This document shows, one piece after another, positions 27,522-36,189 of a stretch of DNA of 64,000 bases. Position 1 is the first letter of the stretch, and each line of letters starts with the position of its first letter. The translations under genes and the position numbers were made by a program. Source of the DNA: Pseudoxanthomonas sangjuensis (lineage in GTDB: Bacteria > Pseudomonadota > Gammaproteobacteria > Xanthomonadales > Xanthomonadaceae); the NCBI RefSeq assembly GCF_010211755.1, contig NZ_PDWR01000004.1, forward strand, positions 106,721-170,720, given 5' to 3'. The notes under the pieces are model-generated. The model was given only the letters and a program-made list of their open reading frames with translations, ran no database searches and was not told the origin of the DNA.

Positions 27522-29585
27522 ATGAAGCCGAAGCTCGCCATCCTTTCCCTGTGCCTGCTCGTCGCGCTTCCGACGGCCGCTTCCGCCGCCACGCGCGGCT
27601 TCGAAGTGCGCGACCTGGCCGCGCTGGACCGCGTGTCCGCGCCGGCCCTGTCGCCCGACGGCGGCACCGTGGTGTTCGCCAAGCGCCAGGTCAATGCGGA
27701 AGTGACCAAGGCTTCGACCGCGCTGTACGTGCGCAACCTGCGCACGCGCGACATGGCGCCGCCGAAGCGGCTGACCCCGGAAGGCTGGAGCGTCAATTCG
27801 CCGGCGTTCTCGAAGGACGGCAAGTCGGTCTATTTCCTCAGTGCGAAATCCGGCCCGCAGCAGCTGTATTCGATCCCGCTGGCCGGCGGCGAGCCGAGGC
27901 GCCTGACCGACTTCGCGCTGGACGTGGACGCGTACAAGCTGTCGCTGGACGGTACGCAGGTCGCGCTGGCGTTCGCGGTGTTCCCCGACTGCAAGGGCGA
28001 CCTCGACTGCACGAAGAAGAAGCTCGACGACGCCGAAGCGGCGAAGGCGACCGGCAAGGTGTTCGACCGCATGTTCATCCGCCACTGGGACACGTGGGCC
28101 GACGGCCGCCTGAACCGCGTGTTCGCGGCGAAGCTGGACGGCGAGGGGATGATCAAGGCGGCGACCCTGCTCAGCGGCGACATCGATGGCGACATTCCGT
28201 CCAAGCCATTCGGCGACCTGTCCGACTTCGCCTGGTCGGCCGACGGCAGACAGGTGGCGATGAGCGTGCGCCAGGCCAACCGCGAGGAGCCGTGGGGCAC
28301 CAACTTCGACATCTGGCTGGTGAACGCGGACGGCAGCGGCGCGCGCAACCTGACCGCCGCCAACAAGGCCTGGGACGCCGGCCCGGTGTTCTCCGCCGAC
28401 GGCAAGACCCTGTACTACCGGGCGATGGCGCGCCCCGGCTTCGAGGCCGACCGCTTCGCGCTGATGGCGATGGATCTGGCGTCCGGCCAGACGAAGGAAA
28501 TCGCGCCACGCTGGGACGCCTCCGCCGACGGCATCGCGCTGTCGGCCGACGGCAGCCGGATCTACACCACCGCGCAGGAGCTCGGCAGGCATCCATTGTT
28601 CGCGGTGCGGCTGGACAACGGCGAGGTGGAGCCCGTGGCGGGCGACGGCTCGATTTCGGCGTTCGCCCTCGCCGGCGACACGCTGGCCTTCACCCGCAAC
28701 TCGATGAAGAGCGGCGACCAGCTGTTCGTCGCCCGCGCCGACGGCAGCATGCCGCGCGCGATCACGCAGAGCGCCGGCGAAATGCTGCCGGAAGTGAAGT
28801 TCGGCGACTACGAGCAGTTCCAGTTCGCCGGCTGGAACAACGATGTCGTGCACGGCTACGTGGTCAAGCCGTGGAATTACGTCGCCGGCAGGAAATATCC
28901 GGTCGCGTTCCTGATCCACGGCGGCCCGCAGGGCAGCTTCGGCGATGGCTGGAGCTACCGCTGGAACCCGCAGACCTATGCCGGCCAGGGCTACGCGGTG
29001 GTGATGATCGATTTCCACGGCAGCACCGGCTACGGGCAGAAGTTCACCGACGCGATCAGCCAGCACTGGGGCGACCGCCCGCTGGAAGACCTGCAGAAGG
29101 GCTGGGCCGCGGCGCTGAAGAAGTACGACTTCCTCGACGGCGACAAGGCCTGCGCGCTCGGCGCCAGCTACGGCGGCTTCATGGTCAACTGGATCGCCGG
29201 CAACTGGAACCAGCCGTGGAAGTGCCTGGTCAGCCACGACGGCGTGTTCGAGAACCACGCGATGGGCTACGCCACCGAGGAACTGTGGTTCAGCGAGTGG
29301 GAGAACGGCGGCACGCCGTACGACAACCCCGATGGCTACCAGAAGTTCAACCCGGCCAACCACGTGAAGGACTTCAGGGTGCCGATGCTGATCATCCACG
29401 GCCAGCAGGACTTCCGCATCCCGGTCGAGCAGGGCATCGCGCTGTTCACCGCGCTGCAGCGCAAGGGCGTGGAATCGAAGTTCCTGTACTTCCCGGACGA
29501 GAACCACTGGGTGCTGAAGCCGCAGAACAGCATCCTGTGGCACGACACGGTCAACGCGTGGTTGAAGCAGCACATCGGCCAGTGA
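27522..29585 (+). CDS. Secreted S9 family prolyl-oligopeptidase-type peptidase
   Basis: A serine peptidase of 687 aa with signal peptide (KLAILSLCLLVALPTAASA). An N-terminal beta-propeller of WD40-like blades (repeated SPDG, SKDGKSVYFLS and SADGKTLYYR) occupies residues ~30-420. The alpha/beta hydrolase domain follows, with Ser in LGASYGGFMVNW, Asp in IHGQQDFRIPVEQ and His in DENHWVLKP. It is probably a dipeptidyl or acylaminoacyl peptidase releasing short peptides in the periplasm. This family is abundant in Lysobacteraceae, which live on protein. Confidence 0.94.
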   Translation: MKPKLAILSLCLLVALPTAASAATRGFEVRDLAALDRVSAPALSPDGGTVVFAKRQVNAEVTKASTALYVRNLRTRDMAPPKRLTPEGWSVNSPAFSKDGKSVYFLSAKSGPQQLYSIPLAGGEPRRLTDFALDVDAYKLSLDGTQVALAFAVFPDCKGDLDCTKKKLDDAEAAKATGKVFDRMFIRHWDTWADGRLNRVFAAKLDGEGMIKAATLLSGDIDGDIPSKPFGDLSDFAWSADGRQVAMSVRQANREEPWGTNFDIWLVNADGSGARNLTAANKAWDAGPVFSADGKTLYYRAMARPGFEADRFALMAMDLASGQTKEIAPRWDASADGIALSADGSRIYTTAQELGRHPLFAVRLDNGEVEPVAGDGSISAFALAGDTLAFTRNSMKSGDQLFVARADGSMPRAITQSAGEMLPEVKFGDYEQFQFAGWNNDVVHGYVVKPWNYVAGRKYPVAFLIHGGPQGSFGDGWSYRWNPQTYAGQGYAVVMIDFHGSTGYGQKFTDAISQHWGDRPLEDLQKGWAAALKKYDFLDGDKACALGASYGGFMVNWIAGNWNQPWKCLVSHDGVFENHAMGYATEELWFSEWENGGTPYDNPDGYQKFNPANHVKDFRVPMLIIHGQQDFRIPVEQGIALFTALQRKGVESKFLYFPDENHWVLKPQNSILWHDTVNAWLKQHIGQ

Positions 29586-29612
29586 CGCGGTTCGTCGCAG
29601 CGGAGTCCGCGC

Positions 29613-30866
29613 ATGGATGAATCCGCACGCAGCGTGCTGATCGGCAACGATGCCGTGATCCTCGGCATCCTGATGGCCATCCTCGGCTTCGTGTTCTGGG
29701 GCAGTTCCCGCACGGACGGACCCTGGAAAAGGTTCTACGCCGTGGTGCCGGCGATCCTGCCCTGCTACCTGTTGCCGGCGATCTGCAACAGCATGGGCCT
29801 GTTCGACGGTACCGCGTCGGGACTGTACCCGATGGCGCGCGACTACCTGCTGCCGGCATCGTTGGTGCTGTTCTGCGTGGCGATGGACCTCGGCGCGGTA
29901 TTGCGGCTGGGCCCGAAGATGCTGGCGATGTTCCTGGTCGGTACGCTCGGCGTGATGCTGGGCGCGGTCGTGGCGTTCGCGGCAATGGGCGTGATCCATC
30001 CGCAAACCGTCGCCGGCGAAACCTGGCGGGGCATGACCACCATCGCCGGCAGCTGGATCGGCGGCGGCGCCAATCAGGCGGCGATGAAGGAGGTGTTCGG
30101 CGTCGATGCCGACCTGTTCGGGCAGTTCGCCGCGGTCGACGTGATCGTGGCCTACGCGTGGATGGCGGTACTGCTGTTCATGGCGTCGCGCGCCGCGGCC
30201 ATCGATCGCTGGATCGGCGCCGATACTTCGGCCATCGAGGACCTGAAGCGGCGTATCACCGCCTATCAGGCGGAACACGAGCGCAATCCGTCGACGGCCG
30301 ACCTGATGTCGATCCTTGCCATCGGCATCGGCGGCATGGGCCTGTCGCACCTGCTGGCCGGTCCGATGGTGGCGTGGATCAAGACCCTGCCGGCGGAATG
30401 GAAGCTGGCCGACTACAGCCTGGATTCGCGCTTCTTCTGGATCGCGATCTTCGCCACCACCCTCGGCGTGCTGGCCAGCTTCACGCGCGCCCGCAGCCTG
30501 GAAGGCGCCGGTGCGTCGAAGATCGGTTCGGTGATGCTGTACGTGCTGATCGCCACCATCGGCATGCAGATGGACCTGAAGATGCTGGCCGAAAGGCCGT
30601 TGCTGCTGCTGCTCGGACTGATCTGGATCGGCACGCACGGCGCCTTGATGCTGCTGGCGGCGAAGCTGTTGCGCGCGCCGCTATTCTTCATGGCGGTGGG
30701 ATCGCAGGCGAACATCGGCGGCGCGGCCAGCGCGCCGGTGGTGGCCAGCGCCTTCCACCCGGTGCTGGCGCCGGTGGGCGTGTTGATCTCCGTGCTCGGT
30801 TATGCGCTGGGCACCTATTGCGCCTACCTGACCGGCCTGACACTGCAGGCGATGGCGGGCGGCTAG
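29613..30866 (+). CDS. DUF819 family membrane protein
   Basis: A 417-residue membrane protein with about 10 helices matching the DUF819 (YjcL-like) family: LGILMAILGFVFWGSS, YLLPASLVLFCVAMDL, AGSWIGGGANQAAMKEVFG and IATIGMQMDLKMLAERP. A short charged cytoplasmic loop lies near residue 200-225. The fold resembles bile-acid/Na+ symporter-type carriers, but no substrate is known. It starts 27 bp after the S9 peptidase stop and may be cotranscribed with it, hinting at uptake or export of a peptidase product. Confidence 0.88.
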   Translation: MDESARSVLIGNDAVILGILMAILGFVFWGSSRTDGPWKRFYAVVPAILPCYLLPAICNSMGLFDGTASGLYPMARDYLLPASLVLFCVAMDLGAVLRLGPKMLAMFLVGTLGVMLGAVVAFAAMGVIHPQTVAGETWRGMTTIAGSWIGGGANQAAMKEVFGVDADLFGQFAAVDVIVAYAWMAVLLFMASRAAAIDRWIGADTSAIEDLKRRITAYQAEHERNPSTADLMSILAIGIGGMGLSHLLAGPMVAWIKTLPAEWKLADYSLDSRFFWIAIFATTLGVLASFTRARSLEGAGASKIGSVMLYVLIATIGMQMDLKMLAERPLLLLLGLIWIGTHGALMLLAAKLLRAPLFFMAVGSQANIGGAASAPVVASAFHPVLAPVGVLISVLGYALGTYCAYLTGLTLQAMAGG

Positions 30867-30888
30867 TCCCGGATCGCGGGCCTGCGCC

Positions 30889-30917
30889 AAAAAAAAAGCC
30901 GCCCCGAGGGGCGGCTT
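30889..30917 (-). terminator. Rho-independent terminator
   Basis: Read on the minus strand, a GC-only stem (AAGCCGCCCC / GGGGCGGCTT) is followed by a run of nine T. It lies 25 bp after the stop of the secreted CTLGYWK protein gene and terminates that transcript. It also separates it from the convergent DUF819 gene. Confidence 0.92.
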
Positions 30918-30941
30918 CGCGGGTGCGGGCCTCGCAGGGCT

Positions 30942-31781
30942 TCAGTTCAGCGGGCAGCCCATGTTGTTGTAGGCGTCCAACGTGGCCGACAGCGAGATCA
31001 TCACGTCGCGGTCGTTGCTGCCCAGCGCGAACGTGGTCATGTCGATCACCTGCTGGGTGGTGAGCGGGAATTCGACGCCGCCCGATGCCGCGTTCAGCAG
31101 CGAGGCCACCGCCTGCTTCAGCAGGATGCGCTTGGCACCGTCGATGCCCGGACCGCCCTTGTAGTTGAGCGCGGTGAGGAAGGTGTCGTTGAACGCATTC
31201 GCGCCGAATGCGGATTGCAGGCTCGAACCGGTCGTGTACGGCCACGGCCAGGAATCGTGGTGCTTCGGCACCTTCCAGTAGCCGAGGGTGCAACCTTCGA
31301 CGCCCTCGTGCGGGGTCGAATAGCAGAAGCTGGCCTTGTCCAGGCCTTCGTACTTCGGATTGACGTAGGGCGGCGTGGGCACCGCGGTGCCGGCCAGGTT
31401 GCGATCCTCGGTGACCGGCGGGTCGTAGCTGTAGTCGTAGGCGCCGTTCGGGCCCTGCACCAGCACGTGGTGGATGGCCTGCCCGCTGCTCAGCTGGTAC
31501 CAGTCCAGCACCCAGCCATCGCTGGAGAAGTAGTAGGCGGTGGCGACGTCCAGCGTGCCGTCCGAGTGCAGGGTCACGTCTTCCGGAATCGGGCTGATCA
31601 CCAGTTCCGAGAGCAATCCGGCGGTATCGAAGTCGCGGCAGCTGAAGCTGGGATCCACCGGCGTCTTGGTACCGATCGGGTAGCCGGTGGCGGAGGCGGT
31701 CCCTGCGGCGGCCAGGGTAAGGGCCAGGGTTGCGGCGGTAACGCGAAGCTTCGGAATCAACGAGCGGGAAATCGCATTCAT
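30942..31781 (-). CDS. Secreted protein with C-terminal CTLGYWK domain, function unknown
   Basis: A 279-residue exported protein; the signal peptide spans about residues 1-34 (LRVTAATLALTLAAAGTASA). The mature protein has a first half rich in Tyr, Asp and beta-type sequence. After the cysteine pair region (ASFCYSTPHEGVEGC) comes a block starting CTLGYWKVPKHHDSWPWP and running to the C-terminal MGCPLN. The GYWK-x-H-x-W pattern recurs in bacterial surface proteins of unknown role. Four or more cysteines could form disulfides. GGGGAGA lies 8 nt before the ATG. It is downstream of the zinc-type TonB receptor, separated by 170 bp with a hairpin, and has its own strong terminator. A zinc-related extracellular role is only a guess. 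Confidence 0.75.
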   Translation of the reverse strand: MNAISRSLIPKLRVTAATLALTLAAAGTASATGYPIGTKTPVDPSFSCRDFDTAGLLSELVISPIPEDVTLHSDGTLDVATAYYFSSDGWVLDWYQLSSGQAIHHVLVQGPNGAYDYSYDPPVTEDRNLAGTAVPTPPYVNPKYEGLDKASFCYSTPHEGVEGCTLGYWKVPKHHDSWPWPYTTGSSLQSAFGANAFNDTFLTALNYKGGPGIDGAKRILLKQAVASLLNAASGGVEFPLTTQQVIDMTTFALGSNDRDVMISLSATLDAYNNMGCPLN

Positions 31782-31857
31782 CGGGTTCTCCCCTGTCAGA
31801 CCGACTTCCGCCTCCGACGCCCGTCGTACCGCATGAATGAAGTCGTACCCGGAGGAA

Positions 31858-31895
31858 CGCAGGCCGGTACCGGAACCGGACACCACCGGCCTGCG
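31858..31895 (-). repeat. Hairpin between TonB receptor and secreted-protein genes
   Basis: Perfect 11-bp inverted repeat (CGCAGGCCGGT / ACCGGCCTGCG) with a 16-nt loop, 57 bp after the receptor stop codon on the minus strand. There is no T-run, so partial termination or mRNA 3'-end protection is more likely than full termination. Confidence 0.55.
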
Positions 31896-31951
31896 GTTGT
31901 GCGCGGCCGGCCGCGAATTGCGGCCGGGCACGCGGCCCGACTGGCCCGGGG

Positions 31952-34027
31952 TCAGAAGAACGCGCGCACGCCGAACGACCAGTTGCGGCCCGGCAGCATC
32001 ACGTCGTCCTTCAGGAACGAGGTGTGCACGCGTGCATCCTGGTCGGCCAGGTTGTTGCCGTCCAGGAACACTTCCCAGGCGGTGTCGTCGCGGTCGATGT
32101 GCCAGGCGACGTGAGCGTCGACCAGCGTGTAGCCGGCAGTCGGGGTTTCGTTCACGGCGACCCGGTCCTGCTTCCGGTAGCGGGTCGCGCCCAGCGAGGC
32201 GCGCCAGGCCTGGCCTTCCCAGCGCAATTGCGCACCGAAGCGCGCCGGCGCAATGCGCGGCAGGTTGCCACCGTCCCTGAGCCGCGCGCGCACCGTGTCG
32301 CCGAACACGCGCAGGTCCCAGGCGCCGAGGGTCTCGTCGTCGGCCAGGTGCATGGTCGCTTCGCCTTCGAAGCCGCGGAAGACCGCGTCGGCCTGCGACC
32401 ATTGGCGGATCGGCAGTTCCTCGTCCTCTTCGTCGAAATACCAGGTGTCGCCGGTGTCGGCGAGGTAGATGAAGTCGTCGTAGCGGTTGTAGTAGGCCGA
32501 AACCTTGGCGTCGACGAAGTCGTTGCGGTACTGCAGGCCGAGTTCGGCCTGGTTGGCGGCTTCCTTCTTCAATCCGGCATCGCCGACCTCGTAGGCGAGG
32601 GTGGCGATGTGCGGGCCGTCGGCGAACAGTTCCTCCTCGGCCGGCGCGCGTTCGGCGTGGTCGAGGCTGGCGGTCAGGCGCCAGTCGTCGTTGAAGCGGT
32701 AGCCGCCGCCCAGCGATGCGCTGGCCGGCTTGAAGTCGGCGGACAGGCCGCCGTCGGTTTCGTATTCGATCCGGTCCAGGCGCGCGCCGAATTCGGCGTC
32801 GAACGCGCCCCACGAATGCTGCGCGACCGCGAACAGGCCCAGCGATTTGTTGCCGGTCGTGGGTACGAAGGCCTCTTCGCCGATCGCGGCGAAGGTGGAA
32901 TCGGCGCCCTGCAGGCCGACCGCGGTCTTCCAGCCGCCGTAGGCGAAGCTGGCCTCGACGCGGCCCTCGTTGGCGCGCTTGTCGAATACGGTGCCGGTCT
33001 CGTCGCCCTCGAACTCGGTGTGCTCGTAACCGGTATGGCCGAAACTCCAGCGCAGGCCGCTGCCTTCGCCCCAGGGATCGGTCAGGCCGCCCTTCAGTTG
33101 GTAGCGGTCCTGCCGCAGCTTCAGCCATACGCCGCGCTCGCCCGCGGCCGGGTCGCCGGGTTCGCCGGGTTCGCCGGGTTCGCCGGGTTCGCCGGGTTCG
33201 CCGGGGTTGCCGGGGTTGCCGTATTCGTCGTCGAAGCGCGCCACCGACACGCCGACGAAGCCCCAGTCGCCGGCCAGCGACGCGCCCAGCGCGCCGGACT
33301 TCGCATCGATGAAGGTATTGGCCTGCCGGCCCCGCGGCGTGTCGTAGTCCTTCGCGTTGCGGTAGACGCCGTCGGCATGCACCGACAGCCCGCCGTTGCC
33401 GGCATCGACGCGGAACATCGCGGTCTCGCCGTCCTTGTCGCCGGCGTCGAGGCGCGCCCCGGCGCGCCCGCTGATGCCTTCGACCGCGTCCTCGGCGATG
33501 CGGCCGTCGACCACGTTGACCACGCCGCCGATCGCGCCGCTGCCGTAGAGCAGGGTGGACGGGCCCTTCAGCACCTCGATCTGGTCGGCGAGGAAGGGTT
33601 CCACCGCCGGCGCGTGGTCCTGGCTGACCGTGGACGCGTCCTGCCCGGACAGGCCGTTGTCGAGCACGGCCACGCGCGGGCCGTCCATGCCGCGCACGAT
33701 CGGCCGGCCGACGCCGGGGCCGAAGTTGGAGCTCTGCACGCCGGTCAGGCCGGAGATGGTTTCGCCGAGGCTGGCGGCGCGGCTCTCGTCGAGGCGCTCG
33801 CCGGCCAGCACCTCGGCCGGCTTGCTCAGTTCCTCCGCGGTGCTGCGCAGCGCGCCGGCGGTGACCACGATCTTGTCCAGGTCCTTGGTATGGCGGTCGC
33901 CCGAGGCGGATCCGTGCCGGGGATCGGCGGGTGGGGGCGTCTGCCCGGCATCGGGGGTGCTCTGGGCGAAGGCCGGGGCGGCCGCCAATGCGGCGACGAG
34001 GGCCAGGGCAAGTCGGTTCAGCTTCAT
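31952..34027 (-). CDS. TonB-dependent outer-membrane receptor, ZnuD-like
   Basis: A 691-residue receptor: signal peptide MKLNRLALALVAALAAAPAFA, a TonB-box region near LDKIVVTAG, a plug domain (~50-200) with GRPIVRGMDGPRVAVLDNG and IEVLKGPSTLLYGSGAIGG, and a 22-strand barrel ending in aromatic FGVRAFF. The plug motifs and the SQDHAPAVEPFLADQIE stretch are typical of zinc receptors of the ZnuD type. An extracellular loop near residue 270-292 contains eight consecutive Gly-Xaa-Pro triplets, mostly GEP, where other ZnuD proteins often carry His-rich loops. It is divergent from a MerC-domain gene across a Zur-like box. The zinc substrate is inferred from these features. Confidence 0.88.
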   Translation of the reverse strand: MKLNRLALALVAALAAAPAFAQSTPDAGQTPPPADPRHGSASGDRHTKDLDKIVVTAGALRSTAEELSKPAEVLAGERLDESRAASLGETISGLTGVQSSNFGPGVGRPIVRGMDGPRVAVLDNGLSGQDASTVSQDHAPAVEPFLADQIEVLKGPSTLLYGSGAIGGVVNVVDGRIAEDAVEGISGRAGARLDAGDKDGETAMFRVDAGNGGLSVHADGVYRNAKDYDTPRGRQANTFIDAKSGALGASLAGDWGFVGVSVARFDDEYGNPGNPGEPGEPGEPGEPGEPGDPAAGERGVWLKLRQDRYQLKGGLTDPWGEGSGLRWSFGHTGYEHTEFEGDETGTVFDKRANEGRVEASFAYGGWKTAVGLQGADSTFAAIGEEAFVPTTGNKSLGLFAVAQHSWGAFDAEFGARLDRIEYETDGGLSADFKPASASLGGGYRFNDDWRLTASLDHAERAPAEEELFADGPHIATLAYEVGDAGLKKEAANQAELGLQYRNDFVDAKVSAYYNRYDDFIYLADTGDTWYFDEEDEELPIRQWSQADAVFRGFEGEATMHLADDETLGAWDLRVFGDTVRARLRDGGNLPRIAPARFGAQLRWEGQAWRASLGATRYRKQDRVAVNETPTAGYTLVDAHVAWHIDRDDTAWEVFLDGNNLADQDARVHTSFLKDDVMLPGRNWSFGVRAFF
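33151..33220 (-). repeat. 9-bp tandem repeat encoding Gly-Glu-Pro units
   Basis: About eight tandem copies of a 9-nt unit (ttcgccggg on the plus strand) inside the TonB receptor gene. They encode GNP, GEP and GDP triplets in a collagen-like run. Every unit is in frame, so slippage would lengthen or shorten an extracellular loop without breaking the protein. Confidence 0.9.
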
Positions 34028-34066
34028 CTGCAGCCTTGAAGGGGAGGAGGGAGAAATTCGATTATT

Positions 34067-34087
34067 GATGTTATAATATATCGAAAC
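34067..34087. promoter_or_regulatory. Zur-like box between ZnuD-like receptor and merC
   Basis: An AT-rich imperfect palindrome GATGTTATAATATATC stands out in a GC-rich divergent gap. Its left half ATGTTATA and central TATA match the gammaproteobacterial Zur operator (half-site ATGTTATA, partner TATAACAT); the right half is degraded. It lies 40 bp from each of the two start codons, placing both genes under possible zinc repression. Confidence 0.55.
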
Positions 34088-34125
34088 TGGCTCGGGCCCC
34101 TCTCCCGAAAGTCATACTTCCGATC

Positions 34126-34533
34126 ATGGCCTCCGACTTCCGAAAATGGCTGGACCGACTCGGCGCGACCGGCTCGCTGTTGTGCGCCGTGCACTGCGCC
34201 GTGTTGCCGCTGCTGATCGCGCTGCTGCCGGCGCTGGGCGTGTCGGCCTGGCTGGGCGATGGTTTCGAGCGCGCTTTCGTGGCCTTCGCCACCCTGCTGG
34301 GCGCCTTCAGCCTGGTCTGGGGTTGGCGCCGCCATCGCGCGGTGCGCGCGCTGGGGCTGCTGGCCCTGGGCCTGGCCGCGTTATGGGCCGCGGTGCTGTA
34401 CGCGCCGCTGCACGCGACGCTGGTGCCGCACGCGGTGGCGATGACCTTCGGCGGCACCCTGGTCGGGGTGGCGCACGTGATCAACCTGCGCCTGAACCAC
34501 GGCCACGTGCACGACGCCAGCTGCGCGCACTAA
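34126..34533 (+). CDS. MerC domain-containing membrane protein
   Basis: An inner-membrane protein of 135 aa with four helices. Helix 1 carries LLCAVHCAVLPLLIALLPAL, where the CxxxC pair is the metal-binding hallmark of MerC. The C-terminus NHGHVHDASCAH is a His/Cys-rich tail that could bind zinc. Chromosomal MerC-domain proteins are often found beside ZnuD-type receptors and under Zur control, which fits the box just upstream; mercury resistance is unlikely because no mer genes are near. Confidence 0.85.
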   Translation: MASDFRKWLDRLGATGSLLCAVHCAVLPLLIALLPALGVSAWLGDGFERAFVAFATLLGAFSLVWGWRRHRAVRALGLLALGLAALWAAVLYAPLHATLVPHAVAMTFGGTLVGVAHVINLRLNHGHVHDASCAH

Positions 34534-34658
34534 CCGGGCTTTTCCAGCGTCCTGCCTGCGGTTTCCGGGGCCGGCGGGTCGGCCGTTGTGGTAGCATTCG
34601 CGCCCTTGCGCAGCGGGTTTCCGGCTTGCGCAGCGTCTTTCACTACGAGGAGTTCCAG

Positions 34659-34838
34659 ATGGGCAAGGGTGATCGCAAGACCGCCAAGGGCAAGCGCTAC
34701 AACAGCAGCTACGGCAATGCGCGCAAGCAGGTTTCCAAGGTCGCCGTGGGCGCCGCCGCGCCGGTGGCGAAGAAGACCGTGACCAAGGCCCCGGCCAAGA
34801 AGGCCGTGGCGAAGAAGACCGCCGTCAAGGCCGGCTGA
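34659..34838 (+). CDS. 30S ribosomal protein Thx-like small basic protein
   Basis: A 59-residue, extremely basic protein. The first 26 residues (MGKGDRKTAKGKRYNSSYGN) match the THX/bS22-like family, in which GKGDRKT-x-GK-R is diagnostic and the peptide sits in the 30S head. The rest is an Ala-Lys repeat tail (KKTVTKAPAKKAVAKKTAV) resembling histone-H1-like or AlgP tails and absent from Thermus THX. GAGGAG precedes the ATG. A terminator follows. It stands alone between merC and hutI. Confidence 0.8.
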   Translation: MGKGDRKTAKGKRYNSSYGNARKQVSKVAVGAAAPVAKKTVTKAPAKKAVAKKTAVKAG

Positions 34839-34861
34839 TCTCCGGTTTTCGGCGGGGCGAG

Positions 34862-34887
34862 AAACGCGGCGCTTGCGCCGCGTTTTC
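34862..34887 (+). terminator. Rho-independent terminator
   Basis: Stem AAACGCGGC / GCCGCGTTT with a 6-nt loop followed by TTTT, 24 bp after the Thx-like stop. The A-rich 5' arm makes it potentially bidirectional, serving the convergent hutI (stop at 34912) as well. Confidence 0.85.
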
Positions 34888-34911
34888 CGTTTCCGGGATC
34901 CGCTTCCCCGG

Positions 34912-36135
34912 TCAGGCGATCCGGCGTCCGCCGGAATACGCGGCGAGCAGCGGATTGCCGCCCAGCCAGTAGGCCAGCTCCGCCGGCCGCGCGACGTTCC
35001 ACAGCGCGAAGTCGGCGCGCATGCCCGCCTTCAACGTGCCGCGGTCGCCCAGGCCCAGCGCCCTTGCCGCGTTGACCGTCGTGCCGCGCAGCGCCTCGGC
35101 CGGAGTCAGCCGGAAGTGCGTGCAGGCCAGCGACATCGCCAGCCGCAACGACTGCAGCGGCGAAGTGCCCGGGTTGCAGTCGGTGGCCACCGCCATCGGT
35201 ACGCTGTGCTCGCGGAATGCGTCCAGCGGTGGCAGTTTCGTCTCGCGCAGGCAGTGGAACGCGCCGGGCAGCAGCACCGCGACCGTGCCGTGCGCAGCCA
35301 TCGCACGCACGCCGTCGGTCGACGTGTATTCGACGTGGTCGGCCGACAACCCGCCGAATTCCGCGACCAGTGCCGCGCCGCCGCCGTCGCTCAGCTGGTC
35401 GGCGTGCAGCTTGACCGGCAGGCCGAGCGCACGCGCGGCCTCGAACACGCGCCGGGTCTGCGCGATGTCGAAGCCGATGCGTTCGGCGAAGGCGTCGACC
35501 GCGTCGACCAGGCCTTCGGCATGCAACCGCGGCAGCCACGCGACGACTTCGTCGATGTAGGCATCGGCACGACCGGCGAACTCCGGCGGCAGCGCATGCG
35601 CGCCAAGGAAGCTGGTGCGAACCTCGACGCCCAGCGTTTCGCCGACGCGTTTGGCCACGCGCAGCATCTTGCGCTCGTTGGCGAAGTCGAGGCCGTAGCC
35701 GGACTTGATCTCGAGCGTGGTCGCGCCGTCGCCAAGCAGCGCCTTCGCGCGCGGCAGCGATTGCGCCAGCAGCGCGTCCTCGCCCGCTTCGCGCGTCGCC
35801 CGCACCGTCGACACGATGCCGCCGCCGCCGCGCGCGATTTCCTCGTAACTGGCGCCCTGCAGGCGCTGCTCGAACTCGCCGGAACGATCGCCGGCGAAGA
35901 CCAGGTGGGTGTGGCAGTCGATCAGGCCGGGGGTGATCCAGCCTTCGGCTTCGATCGTTTCGTCGGCCAGTTCGCCGGGATCCGCGGGCAGGGCGGCGGC
36001 CGGGCCGACGAAGGCGATGCGCCCGTCCTTCCAGCCCAGCGCGCCGTCGCCGATCGCGCTATAGCCTTCGCCATCCAGCGTCGCCAGCGAGGGGCCGACG
36101 ATCAGTCCATCCCAGGGGGGGCGGGTCGTACTCAT
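34912..36135 (-). CDS. hutI: Imidazolonepropionase
   Basis: Metal-dependent amidohydrolase of 407 aa (EC 3.5.2.7), third step of histidine breakdown: imidazolone-propionate to N-formimino-glutamate. Motifs: metal-binding [60 protein letters not shown] and [10 protein letters not shown]. It is divergent from hutF with only 54 bp between the starts. Confidence 0.96.
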   Translation of the reverse strand: MSTTRPPWDGLIVGPSLATLDGEGYSAIGDGALGWKDGRIAFVGPAAALPADPGELADETIEAEGWITPGLIDCHTHLVFAGDRSGEFEQRLQGASYEEIARGGGGIVSTVRATREAGEDALLAQSLPRAKALLGDGATTLEIKSGYGLDFANERKMLRVAKRVGETLGVEVRTSFLGAHALPPEFAGRADAYIDEVVAWLPRLHAEGLVDAVDAFAERIGFDIAQTRRVFEAARALGLPVKLHADQLSDGGGAALVAEFGGLSADHVEYTSTDGVRAMAAHGTVAVLLPGAFHCLRETKLPPLDAFREHSVPMAVATDCNPGTSPLQSLRLAMSLACTHFRLTPAEALRGTTVNAARALGLGDRGTLKAGMRADFALWNVARPAELAYWLGGNPLLAAYSGGRRIA

Positions 36136-36189
36136 CGGCCGATTGTAAGCGGCGTGGCGCGGAAGGCGGGCGCGGGCGACAATGCCGGC

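Noticed and set aside
27105..30638. Minus-strand open frame of 1177 codons opposite the OPT, S9 and DUF819 genes
   Set aside because: It spans three well-supported plus-strand genes and their gaps and has no recognisable domain.
34126..34533. Mercury-resistance function for the MerC-domain gene
   Set aside because: No merA, merT, merP or merR is present, and the gene faces a zinc-type receptor across a Zur-like box.
34873..36189. Upstream extension of hutF in the same open frame
   Set aside because: The 439 extra codons lie opposite hutI and look like antisense low-complexity sequence, so they cannot supply the missing HutF N-terminus.
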